From contig OZ251532.1 in assembly GCA_965243175.1 (NCBI GenBank), positions 3,100,001-3,164,000 of the forward strand: a stretch of DNA of 64,000 nt, read 5' to 3'. Both the position numbers and the translations under genes were made by a program. A model generated the notes under the pieces. It was not told the origin of the DNA and did not search any database. It saw only the letters and a list, made by a program, of their open reading frames with translations. Source of the stretch: VXYL01 sp965243175 (GTDB lineage: Bacteria > Pseudomonadota > Gammaproteobacteria > Pseudomonadales > Azotimanducaceae). Below, one piece after another: positions 23,788 through 31,752 of this stretch; position 1 is the first letter of the stretch; the number at the start of each line of letters is the position of its first letter.

Positions 23788-24981
23788 GTGGCGGAATACA
23801 ACCCCCGCGTGGTTTCGATTCCGAAGCCGAAACGCCACTACCGCTACCTGCACGCCCCGAACGGGGACTGGCTGGCGACAACGGACGGCGTCGCCCTGCA
23901 TGTGCAGGAGCATGTCGACGACGCCGCGATCTGGGAAGAAGCCGCCGATGGCTTTCGGCACGTCGCCACCGGAATGCGGCTCGACGCGGATGCGCTCGAA
24001 ATCGAATCCGCAACGCAGCTGCGCTTGGGCGGTTCGCCGCTGAACGCGGACGGCGCGCCAGGAGAAGCCGCGACGTTCACCGTGGGCCATGGCCCGGAGA
24101 AGCTCCCCTCCGCCTACTTGCGCGAACTCGAGGAGAACGGCTGGGTCTCCCTCACCTGCGTGCTCTCGCCCTCGGTCGTGGACGGCTTGCAGCAGGTGGG
24201 CTGCGTCGATGCCTACGAAGGCCGCGAGCCGGTTCGACAACCGCCGTTGGCGCAGCATCCGGCGGTGGCGAAGGTCACCGCCGAGCCGATTTCGCTGTGG
24301 CTGACGCGCCGATACATGCACACGCCGGACATCCGCCTCGGCCACTCGCCCGGCATTTCCGCCCTGACCCGCGACGACGGCGAACGCGAAGTGCAGGGCT
24401 GGCACACCGACTTCCCCTACCTCTGGGGCACTGGCGACCGCGTTCCCGTGCCTTCCGGCGACTTGGTGCTGGGGATGCAGCGCAACGTCTGCGTCTCGGA
24501 CTTCCGCAAGGACAACGGGGCGACCCTGTTCAAGCTCGGCAGCCACGCCTCCAACTCCCCGCCGCCGAAGGAGTGGGGAATCTCCACGCAAACCTACCGC
24601 AAGGGATACCGCGCCAAGCACGGCCTCCCCTACAGCGGCCCGAACGCGGACGTGATCGAGGCCCCCGCCGGCACCATCGTCCTCTACGACGCCCGCACCT
24701 GGCACCGCGCCGGCATGAACAGCACCGACCGCAAGCGCGGCGCCATGATCCAGGCCATGATCCCCGGCTTCATCGTCCCGTTCATGGACACCAGCGCCAC
24801 CCTCAAGGCGTTCCTGAAGAGCGACGCCCACGCCCAAGTGACGGAACGCGAACGCAAGGAACTCGACAAGCTGATGATCCACAAGATCATGGGGCCGGCC
24901 GGCATGTTCGCCATTACGATCGACGAGGAACTCACGGCTCGGGCCCGGGAGCAGCGGAACGCGCCGGTGTCGGTCTACTAG
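23788..24981 (+). CDS. Phytanoyl-CoA dioxygenase-like (PhyH) Fe(II)/2OG oxygenase
   Basis: A 397-residue protein of the Fe(II)/2-oxoglutarate-dependent PhyH type. The metal triad is readable as GWHTDFPYLWG (His and Asp, near residues 209-217) and ARTWHRAGMNS (distal His, near 308), followed by the likely 2OG-binding Arg in DRKRGAMIQ. The first 110 residues are an extra N-terminal region I cannot place. It starts at GTG 23788 after AAAGGAG (about 10 bases), and TATACT lies at 23747-23752. It is followed 7 bases later by a PD-(D/E)XK gene. Such enzymes hydroxylate fatty-acyl chains or natural products; the substrate is unknown. Confidence 0.8.
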   Translation: MAEYNPRVVSIPKPKRHYRYLHAPNGDWLATTDGVALHVQEHVDDAAIWEEAADGFRHVATGMRLDADALEIESATQLRLGGSPLNADGAPGEAATFTVGHGPEKLPSAYLRELEENGWVSLTCVLSPSVVDGLQQVGCVDAYEGREPVRQPPLAQHPAVAKVTAEPISLWLTRRYMHTPDIRLGHSPGISALTRDDGEREVQGWHTDFPYLWGTGDRVPVPSGDLVLGMQRNVCVSDFRKDNGATLFKLGSHASNSPPPKEWGISTQTYRKGYRAKHGLPYSGPNADVIEAPAGTIVLYDARTWHRAGMNSTDRKRGAMIQAMIPGFIVPFMDTSATLKAFLKSDAHAQVTERERKELDKLMIHKIMGPAGMFAITIDEELTARAREQRNAPVSVY

Positions 24982-24988
24982 CGCAGAC

Positions 24989-26311
24989 GTGGCCGACATC
25001 CAACAGTACAAACGCTTCTTCGACGAGCTCGCGCCTCGCCTCGAGACGGCGCACAAGCTGGAACGCGAGTTGGACGCCCATCTCGCCCGCCGCTTCAACG
25101 CCTTCGACTACCTGCGAACGGACGAGCTGGGGCTCTCACGCATCATTGCGGACCTGCTCAATCCCGAAGGCAAGCATGGGCAGGGCAGCGCCTTCCTCAA
25201 GCTCCTGCTCGATGGGTGTGACCTCAAATGGACGCTGCCTGACCACGGAAGACGTGCGGACGTAAACGTCGAAGTGGAGAAGACGATCAAGGACGACCGG
25301 CGGATCGATGTCTGCGTGTCCTTTGGCGGCAACTGCTTGGCAATCGAAAACAAGCCCTACGCCGGCGACCAACCGAACCAAGTCAGAGACTACCTCGACT
25401 GGCTCCGGACGTGCTTCGAGAACCATGCTCTGATTTACCTCTCCCCATCGGGCGAACCGCCCTCAGCGGACAGCGTTGATTTGACCGATTTGCAGGGGCG
25501 TGAAGATGGCGGACACTTCAAGATCATGCCCTACTCGAGTGCGGACGGACACGAGTGGGAGGATGGGTTCGACGACCATCGAAAATACTCCGTAACGGAG
25601 TGGCTATCGGATTGTCGCAAGAACTGCAACGTCGATCGGCTTGGCTGGTTCCTACGGGAGACAGAGACATTTTGCAAAACAAGATTCGGAGGACGTGCTG
25701 TGGGAAGTAGCGAACGTGAGACCATCAGAGATTTCATCGTCTCTGACGAGAGGAAGTGGGAAGTAGGTTTGGATGTATTTCAAGCAATGCCTGCAATTAT
25801 GAGACACGTTTTCTTGTCCTTTGTGCCGAAGATCTGGGGTACGTGGCCGGAAAGAGTTGAGTATGAGTATCCTAGCGATGTCTGGGGCTTTTGGCGCGTA
25901 TACTCACCCAAGAGGAAGAGCCATATTGGTCTGTACAGGAAGAGTTGGAGTTCATATGCGGGTGGCTCAAGTGAAAGAGTTACGCAGATACGCTTGGAAG
26001 CGGACACGGGTATAGATGGTTGGTATATTGGAGTTCGATCCGACAACGCGGAGTTCGGCAGGGACCAAGAGGCGAGTATCAAACTAAAGGATGCGCTCAA
26101 CAGAGAATTCGGTGTAAGCGAACCTTGCTCCCGTAGATGGATCTGGTGGCGGCCGGTCGAGAAGTACAGGAGTTGGACGAAGATAATCCCCAAAATACAT
26201 CTCGAATGTGAGGCGGGCAGTGGCGAGATCATGATGTACTTCGCTGAGGAGCTGAGAAAGGTCGCAAAGGAAGCGGTGCCTATAATAGATCGCTACGAGA
26301 TCACCGAATAG
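24989..26311 (+). CDS. PD-(D/E)XK nuclease-superfamily protein (PDDEXK_4 type)
   Basis: A 440-residue protein beginning with GTG, 7 bases after the dioxygenase. The N-terminal part (LGLSRIIADLLNPEGKHGQG, then KDDRRIDVCVSFGGN and LAIENKPYAGDQPNQVRDY, near residues 108-130) matches the PDDEXK_4 pattern, with Asp in RIDV and Glu-x-Lys in ENKPYA. The remaining residues form an unrecognised domain. The gene is notable for its composition: the first third is G+C-rich like neighbours, but from about 25600 onwards it becomes clearly AT-richer, with different codon use. That suggests transfer or a chimeric origin. Function likely nuclease, perhaps in defence. Confidence 0.82.
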   Translation: MADIQQYKRFFDELAPRLETAHKLERELDAHLARRFNAFDYLRTDELGLSRIIADLLNPEGKHGQGSAFLKLLLDGCDLKWTLPDHGRRADVNVEVEKTIKDDRRIDVCVSFGGNCLAIENKPYAGDQPNQVRDYLDWLRTCFENHALIYLSPSGEPPSADSVDLTDLQGREDGGHFKIMPYSSADGHEWEDGFDDHRKYSVTEWLSDCRKNCNVDRLGWFLRETETFCKTRFGGRAVGSSERETIRDFIVSDERKWEVGLDVFQAMPAIMRHVFLSFVPKIWGTWPERVEYEYPSDVWGFWRVYSPKRKSHIGLYRKSWSSYAGGSSERVTQIRLEADTGIDGWYIGVRSDNAEFGRDQEASIKLKDALNREFGVSEPCSRRWIWWRPVEKYRSWTKIIPKIHLECEAGSGEIMMYFAEELRKVAKEAVPIIDRYEITE

Positions 26312-26396
26312 CTCGGGATCCAATCGTCCTACGGTGCAAGTGGCATAATGGTGGGCCAAGCATTCGCGAACGAAGTGGCGTACGCCCTCAGGGCTT

Positions 26397-27467
26397 CTAT
26401 TGCGCTCCATCTCCGCCGAGCGCCCGAACGCGCTCCAACAGCTCCCCGTCGGTCTCGCACACGAGCATCAAGTCGCCTACGTCGTCCAAGCGATCGACGT
26501 CGACGGAGCGTAGCATCGCCGATAGGCGGCCGGCGGTCTGCGCACCGAAGCGGGCGGCGGCTTGGCGGCGCAACGTGCGCATGGCGCCTTCGGCGAGGCC
26601 TAGCCGAAGGCCCTCCGCATGTACTTGCGCGTCGTGTTCCTCGAACCACTTGTCCCAGGTGGCTTCCATCAACGTTGGCATCCGCCGTCCTCCTTGCTGC
26701 ACTCGCCGCAGCCAGTTCTCATAGTACAACAGCCCGCGCGTCTGCATCCCGCGCCGTCGTCGCATGTGCCGGACGCGAGCGTGGAAGCCGCGCCGCATCC
26801 CTGCCGAGGACGCCTCCGCGTGGCGCAGGAACGCCTCCCGCAGCAGCCGCTCCAGTTCGACCGGCGGCGACGTCTCCAACTCCACCATGGTCGCCAGCGG
26901 GCCGCCCGGCGGCAAGGGCAATCCGAGGAGGTCGCGCTGCGGAGCCAGCGCCACGTAGTCGACGATTTCGTAGATGCGGATCGCGTTGCGCGCCCGGCCC
27001 TCCTGAGTCGGTGGCCCGACCAGCGGCCCCGGCAGCACCGCCGGCGCGTTCCAGATGCGGGCGCCGTTGTGGATCACCACCGACAGCAGGTCCGGCAGCC
27101 GGCCCTCGCGCTGCTCCACGCCGCTCTCGCGCTGGTTCAGGCGCAGCGCGTGGATGTAGTCCGCCATCCGCCACGCCATGCGCGGATCCACGTCGGCCTG
27201 GAACTCCAGCAGGATGTCCACGTAGGGGCGTTCGCCGTTGGCGAGGGGCTCGGCGTCCTTGATCGGCGCCCGCCAGACCTTGTCCTGGATCAGCGCCTGC
27301 AGCGCCTCGCGGTTGCGCTGCTCGCGGGCGACGTACTCCTTGTCCACTGCGGTCAGCGCGGCGTAGTCGAGGCGGTGCGCCCACTGCGGGGCGACGACGC
27401 ACACCACGTCCTCCACCATGCGCGGGTTGGCGTGGACGAGCTTGAACGGGCGATCGGAAACGGCCAT
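26397..27467 (-). CDS. Rpn-family (PD-(D/E)XK) recombination-promoting nuclease/transposase-like protein, copy 2
   Basis: A 356-residue near-duplicate of the gene at 16086-17141, with the same nuclease core (PYVDILLEFQADVDPRMAWR) and N-terminus (MAVSDRPFKLVHANPRM). Differences by eye are about 25 substitutions, a four-residue insertion (AEGLRLGLAEG against AEGRAEG) and a final Gln. It lies 158 bases downstream of phoR, in the same orientation. Both copies share a leader of about 105 bases that includes the short open frame MRMVDFGF. Rpn proteins are known to promote recombination in enteric bacteria. That this copy is the source of copy 1, rather than the reverse, is inferred because it sits next to an intact phoR. 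Confidence 0.85.
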   Translation of the reverse strand: MAVSDRPFKLVHANPRMVEDVVCVVAPQWAHRLDYAALTAVDKEYVAREQRNREALQALIQDKVWRAPIKDAEPLANGERPYVDILLEFQADVDPRMAWRMADYIHALRLNQRESGVEQREGRLPDLLSVVIHNGARIWNAPAVLPGPLVGPPTQEGRARNAIRIYEIVDYVALAPQRDLLGLPLPPGGPLATMVELETSPPVELERLLREAFLRHAEASSAGMRRGFHARVRHMRRRRGMQTRGLLYYENWLRRVQQGGRRMPTLMEATWDKWFEEHDAQVHAEGLRLGLAEGAMRTLRRQAAARFGAQTAGRLSAMLRSVDVDRLDDVGDLMLVCETDGELLERVRALGGDGAQ

Positions 27468-27625
27468 GCCGGCACTCTGCACGCGCTGGCGAGCCGAAAG
27501 TGTGGATATGGACGATCTCGCACGTCAAAAACCGAAATCGACCATGCGCATCCTTGCGTCGATGGTGACAACGCGCTGCCATGTTCCGTCGGAGCAGATG
27601 TCGTTCACTTGTCGACGGTGCGCCC

Positions 27626-29032
27626 CTACACGGCTGCTTCTTCCTCAGCGGGCCGCACTTGGCGCCGTCCGGGCAGCGCGAAGCCCGAGCTTTCACTGCG
27701 CGGGGTCTCGCTCTGTCGCCTTGCACCCGCCGACGGCAGCTCGAACGAGAACCAGCTGCCTTCGTCCAGCGTGCTGCGCACCTCAAGCCGAGTGCCGTGG
27801 CGGCGGAGGATGTGCTTGACGATGGCGAGGCCCAGGCCGGTGCCGCCGCGCACTCGGCTCTTCGCCAGGTCCACGCGGTAGAAGCGTTCCGTCAGGCGCG
27901 AGATGTGCTCCTGCGGGATGCCTAGGCCTTCGTCCTCCACCTCGAAGCGCGGGCCGGACTCGCCCTGTCGCCAGCGAACCGAGACGGTGCCGCCGTCGGG
28001 GCTGTAGCGGATGGCGTTGGCGATCAGGTTGAAGCAGGCGCTGTGCAGTTCGGCGGGGACGGCGCGGGCTGGCACGCTCGCGTCCGCGTCGAGCACGATG
28101 TCGTGGGCGGCGGTGGCGAGTTGGCGGGCTTCGTTGACCACGGATTCCAGCATCGGGGCGGCGTTGAGGGTTTCCATGTCGCCTTCGCCGGGCATGGGGG
28201 AGGATTCGAGGCGCGTCAGCGTGAGCAGGTCTTCCACCAGCGCCTTCATGCGGTCCGCTGGCGCGTGCAGCTTTCCGAGCAGGCGGCGCAGCGTTTCGTG
28301 ATCGATGTCGTCGTCCTCGAGCGCTTCCAGGTAGCCGATGATGACGGTGAGCGGCGTGCGCAGTTCGTGGGAGACGTTGGCGATGAAGTCCTGGCGCATG
28401 GTGAGCAGGCGGTCGAGCATCGTCACGTCGCGTATGAGCACGATGGAGCGGCTGTCGTCCACTTGCAGATAGCGCAGTTCCAGGCGCCGCGATTCGTCCA
28501 CCGGAGAGGCCAGCTCGACGATGCCGTCTTCCGCGTCGCCGCGCACCAGCGCGGCGATGGAGGGGTCGCGGAGCAGGTCGGTGAGTTTGCCGCGGCGATT
28601 CCTGGTGGCGAGGCCGAGCAGGCTGCCGGCACCCTCGTTCACGGCTTCGATGGTGCTGTCGCTCTGCATGACGATCCAGCCGTCCGGCATCGAATCGAGC
28701 GTGTCGTGCAGCCAGCGCAGTTCGGAAACCAGCCGCGTCGTGCGATTGCGGGAACCGTGCAGGGCGCGGTGCAGCCGCTCCGCCGTTTGCTGCCAGAAGG
28801 AGGAACGCAAGAGGGGCTGACGAAGCGGCAGCCGCGTCCACGCCACGAAGGCGCGTGTCGCCAGCGCACTCCAGATGCTCCACGCCGCTAGTCCGGCGGC
28901 AACGCCCCACGCTATGCCGGCGAACACGCCGACGATCAGCGCCACGGCGATGCAAGCTGCCGCGAGCGCCAAGGTCTCGCCTTGGAAGACGACGCGCCAG
29001 AGGTCGCCGCGTGGCAGACGCCGCTTCGCCAT
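27626..29032 (-). CDS. phoR: Phosphate regulon sensor histidine kinase PhoR
   Basis: A 468-residue inner-membrane sensor kinase for phosphate limitation. It has two N-terminal hydrophobic segments (about residues 20-60), a PAS-like region (RWLHDTLDSMPDGWIVMQSD), and an H-box DFIANVSHELRTPLTVIIGY (His near residue 227). It also has N-box NLIANAIRYSPDGG and G-boxes EDEGLGIPQ and GGTGLGLAIVKHIL. It lies 16 bases after phoB on the same strand, giving a phoB-phoR operon. A short region (27849-27921) is duplicated in silently diverged form at 15910-15983. A C-terminal extension of about 40 residues (after SWFSFELP) has low complexity. Pst/PhoU genes are not in the window. Confidence 0.95.
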   Translation of the reverse strand: MAKRRLPRGDLWRVVFQGETLALAAACIAVALIVGVFAGIAWGVAAGLAAWSIWSALATRAFVAWTRLPLRQPLLRSSFWQQTAERLHRALHGSRNRTTRLVSELRWLHDTLDSMPDGWIVMQSDSTIEAVNEGAGSLLGLATRNRRGKLTDLLRDPSIAALVRGDAEDGIVELASPVDESRRLELRYLQVDDSRSIVLIRDVTMLDRLLTMRQDFIANVSHELRTPLTVIIGYLEALEDDDIDHETLRRLLGKLHAPADRMKALVEDLLTLTRLESSPMPGEGDMETLNAAPMLESVVNEARQLATAAHDIVLDADASVPARAVPAELHSACFNLIANAIRYSPDGGTVSVRWRQGESGPRFEVEDEGLGIPQEHISRLTERFYRVDLAKSRVRGGTGLGLAIVKHILRRHGTRLEVRSTLDEGSWFSFELPSAGARRQSETPRSESSGFALPGRRQVRPAEEEAAV

Positions 29033-29048
29033 CGGCGCCGCGAGTCCT

Positions 29049-29771
29049 CTAGCTGGCGGCAGCGACCGCCGCCTGTGGCGAGAGCCGGTAGCCGACGCCG
29101 CGCACGGTCTGCACCGCCTTGCGCATGCCGAAGGGAGTCAGCGCGTTGCGCAGCCGCAGCACGTGGACGTCCACCGTGCGCTCTTCGACGTAGACGTTGC
29201 GGCCCCACACCCGGTCCAGCAGTTGCGCTCTGTCGAAGGCGCGGCCGGGATTGCGCATCAGCAGTTCCAGCAGGCGAAACTCGGTGGGGCCGACGTGGAC
29301 GCGCTTGTCGCCCACCGTCACTTCGCGCCCGCGCGCGTCCAAGGCCAGCGCGCCGTGGGTCAGCACGCCGTCGTCCGGCTCGCCGGAGCGCCGCAGCAGC
29401 GCCCTGATGCGGGCTACCAGTTCGCGCGGCGAGAACGGCTTGGTGATGTAGTCGTCGATGCCGGCGTCGAAGCTCTTCAGCTTGTCCGATTCCTCGCTGC
29501 GCGCCGTCAGCATCATGAGCGGCAGGTCGGCGGTCACCGGGTCTTCGCGCAGGCGCCGCGCCAGCTCCACGCCGCTCATGCCGGGCAGCATCCAGTCGAT
29601 GACGACGAGGTTGGGAAGCGGGCCGTCGAGGATGCCGAGCGCCTGTTCGGCGGTTTCCGCGGCCACCACGTCGAACCCGGCGCGGGTCAGCGTGAAGGCG
29701 AGCATCTCCTGGATGTCGGTCTCGTCCTCGACCAGCACAATGCGATTGGAGGGCATCGGCTCTTCTGTCAT
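29049..29771 (-). CDS. phoB: Phosphate regulon response regulator PhoB
   Basis: A 240-residue OmpR-class response regulator. The receiver domain has LVEDETDIQEML, the phospho-acceptor Asp in VVIDWMLPGMSG, the Thr in MMLTARSEE and Lys in ITKPFSPREL. The C-terminal winged helix is clear (GPTEFRLLELLMRNPGRAFD, and TVDVHVLRLRNAL). It is the first gene of the phoB-phoR operon. The ATG at 29756 (MPSNRIVLVEDE), after GAAGAG, is a good alternative start and gives the usual family length. A Pho-box-like direct repeat lies upstream at 29810-29827, so autoregulation is likely. Confidence 0.95.
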   Translation of the reverse strand: MTEEPMPSNRIVLVEDETDIQEMLAFTLTRAGFDVVAAETAEQALGILDGPLPNLVVIDWMLPGMSGVELARRLREDPVTADLPLMMLTARSEESDKLKSFDAGIDDYITKPFSPRELVARIRALLRRSGEPDDGVLTHGALALDARGREVTVGDKRVHVGPTEFRLLELLMRNPGRAFDRAQLLDRVWGRNVYVEERTVDVHVLRLRNALTPFGMRKAVQTVRGVGYRLSPQAAVAAAS

Positions 29772-29809
29772 CCTTGGCGGTAGTGTTGCGGCTAACCTAG
29801 GGCCGCATT

Positions 29810-29827
29810 ATGACAGTTTGATGATCG
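29810..29827 (-). promoter_or_regulatory. Pho-box-like site between phoB and the dienelactone hydrolase gene
   Basis: On the minus strand the site reads CGATCAT-N4-CTGTCAT, an 11-bp-period direct repeat. The second half-site matches the PhoB consensus CTGTCAT exactly, and the first matches at 5 of 7 positions. It lies 39 bases upstream of the phoB ATG and 86 bases from the divergent hydrolase ATG. PhoB autoregulation through such sites is established in other proteobacteria; control of the divergent gene is inferred. Confidence 0.66.
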
Positions 29828-29913
29828 CGGCGAAAATGCGATAGCCCTTTGCCGCCGGTGGCCTTAAGCTTCGCCGCCGCGTCTGGTCAAGGGAACAAGG
29901 GAGGGAGACGAAC

Positions 29914-30603
29914 ATGGCGCAACGACAAGTGCGCGCCGCCGACGGCTACGCCTTCGGCGTCTACGAAGCGCTGCCGAGCGGCGAGCCGAAGGGCGGCGTG
30001 GTCGTCATTCAGGAGATCTTCGGCGTCAACGCCCACATCCGCGAAGTGGCGGACGGCTTCGCCGCGGAGGGCTACGCGGCACTCGCGCCGGCGCTGTTCG
30101 ACCGCGTGGAGCGCGGCGTCGAACTCGGCTACGACGCCGAAGGCATGACGCGCGGCCGCGACCTCGCCTTCCAAGGGCTCAAGCAGGAAGACGCCCTGCA
30201 GGACATCCAGGCGACGGTCGAAGAAGCCGGCAAGTACGGCCCGGTCGGCGTCGTCGGCTACTGCTACGGCGGCCTGATGACGTACCTCGCGTCGGCGCGG
30301 CTGAGCGGCATCGCCTGCGCCTCCGCGTACTACGGTGGCGGCATCGCCGGCGCCCTCGGCGATCCGCCCGTTGAAGAGGACCGCAAGCCGAAGTGCCCGA
30401 TCGTCATGCACTTCGGCGCCTTGGACGCGCACATTCCGCTTGCGGACGTCGAGCGCGTCAAGCAGGCGCTGCCGGACGTGCCCGTACACGTCTACGACGC
30501 CGACCACGGCTTCAACTGCGATCACCGCGGCAGCTACGATGCCGAATCCGCGGTGCTGGCAAGAAAGCGCACCGTCGCCCTCTTCGAAGCCCACCTCGGC
30601 TGA
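29914..30603 (+). CDS. Dienelactone hydrolase-family protein
   Basis: A 229-residue alpha/beta hydrolase of the dienelactone hydrolase type, with the Cys nucleophile in VGYCYGGLMTYLA (Cys near residue 118), the acid in HFGALDAHIP and the His in YDADHGFNCDH. VVVIQEIFGVNAHIRE (near residue 28) is the family N-terminal signature. It acts in the cytosol on lactones such as those of the chlorocatechol pathway, or as a broader carboxylesterase. The ATG follows a GGGAGG site at about 7 bases. It is divergent from phoB and shares the Pho-box region, so phosphate control is possible. Confidence 0.93.
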   Translation: MAQRQVRAADGYAFGVYEALPSGEPKGGVVVIQEIFGVNAHIREVADGFAAEGYAALAPALFDRVERGVELGYDAEGMTRGRDLAFQGLKQEDALQDIQATVEEAGKYGPVGVVGYCYGGLMTYLASARLSGIACASAYYGGGIAGALGDPPVEEDRKPKCPIVMHFGALDAHIPLADVERVKQALPDVPVHVYDADHGFNCDHRGSYDAESAVLARKRTVALFEAHLG

Positions 30604-30953
30604 TCGGCGAACGTCCACAGGCGCGCTTGTTCAGGGGCAATATCGGGTGTGATTTCGTGTTGACAACGCGAAAACGGTTGTTGATGCTTGAACTCGACGG
30701 ACGAGGGGTGGGGATTCCTCGGTGCCGCCGGAGAAACGAAGCCGCTTCGCTTTGGGCGGGCGGTGGACTGTCGCAGACCGGAATAGCAAGGCCGGAGGCG
30801 TAGGAAACAGCAAGTCGGTGCCCGGTGGCTTTGCGGCCGCTTGACGCCTTAGGCTAGCGAAGCGTGCAGCAGGCATCGGGCAGGCGTTCCCTTGGCGGAA
30901 CGCGGTCGAACCCGCCGCACTTCAAGTCAACCATGCAGGATCGGTAGGAGACC
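30604..30953. other. 350-base non-coding stretch before the TonB-energising operon
   Basis: No convincing gene. It holds a TTGACA (30660-30665), a weak candidate promoter. Further down is a perfect inverted repeat GCGTTCC-CTTGGC-GGAACGC (30884-30903), about 50 bases before the DUF3450 start. A small palindrome (CGAAGC-C-GCTTCG) lies nearer the middle. The region is likely the regulated leader of the operon. Confidence 0.55.
30884..30903 (+). promoter_or_regulatory. Perfect hairpin in the leader of the DUF3450/ExbB/TonB operon
   Basis: Seven-base arms (GCGTTCC and GGAACGC) around a six-base loop, 50 bases before the ATG of the DUF3450 gene. It lacks a U-tract, so a plain terminator is unlikely. 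An operator or RNA leader structure is possible. Confidence 0.45.
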
Positions 30954-31748
30954 ATGAAAGGAAGCCCAACGAAGAGGCGCGCCGCGGCGACGAAGCGCAA
31001 CGGCATCAAGGCGCTTGCCATCGGTATTGTCGCTGCGCTTGCGGTCGCGGCCGGCGCCGCCACGCTGTCGGACATCTTCGTCGTCGCGGAGCGCATCAAC
31101 GACCAGGCCAGGGAGTCCCAGGCCAAGGTGGACGCGCTCTCCGAGGAGACGCGGGAGCTCTACGACGAATACCGCCAGACGCTCAAGGAGATCGAGGGGC
31201 TGCGGGTCTACAACCGCCAGCTGGAGCGGCAGATCAGCGGCCAGGAGCAGGAGATGGCGGAAATCTCCGGCAACATGGACAAGATCACGGACGTCCAGCG
31301 GCAGGTGACGCCGCTCATGGACCGCATGGTCACCGGCTTGGAGCAGTTCGTCGCCAACGACATGCCCTTCCTGCCGGACGAACGGCAGAACCGCCTCAAC
31401 CGGCTGCGCGAGATCCTCGACCGCCCGGACGTCGCGGTCTCCGAGCAGTTCAACCAGGTGCTGAACGCCTACCAGGTCGAAAACGACTACGGGCGCACGC
31501 TCAAGGCGTACAGCGGCAAGGTCGATGTCGAAGGCGAGGAGCGCGTCGCCGACCTCCTCCTCGTCGGGCGGGTCGCGCTGGCCTATCAGACGAGCGATGG
31601 CGGCGAGACCGGCTACTGGAACAAGCGCACCAGGCAGTGGGAGCAGCTGGACGACAGCTACCAGGCCGGCGTGCGCAACGGCATTCGCATGGCGCGCCAG
31701 CAAGCCAGCCTGAATCTGCTGCCCATGCCCGTGAGCCTGGAGGACTAG
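30954..31748 (+). CDS. DUF3450-family protein of a TonB-energising operon
   Basis: A 264-residue protein with an N-terminal hydrophobic segment (IKALAIGIVAALAVAAGAA, residues 18-36), probably a signal or anchor, then a long coiled coil (residues about 45-110, with RQTLKEIEGLRVYNRQLERQ) and a compact C-terminal part. The whole pattern matches DUF3450 proteins, which are found first in operons with two ExbB-like proteins, ExbD, TonB and a TPR protein. It is thought to act in the periplasm with the large ExbB. The RBS is AGGAG before the ATG. The gene 4 bases after it encodes the large ExbB-like channel protein. Confidence 0.9.
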   Translation: MKGSPTKRRAAATKRNGIKALAIGIVAALAVAAGAATLSDIFVVAERINDQARESQAKVDALSEETRELYDEYRQTLKEIEGLRVYNRQLERQISGQEQEMAEISGNMDKITDVQRQVTPLMDRMVTGLEQFVANDMPFLPDERQNRLNRLREILDRPDVAVSEQFNQVLNAYQVENDYGRTLKAYSGKVDVEGEERVADLLLVGRVALAYQTSDGGETGYWNKRTRQWEQLDDSYQAGVRNGIRMARQQASLNLLPMPVSLED

Positions 31749-31752
31749 ACCG

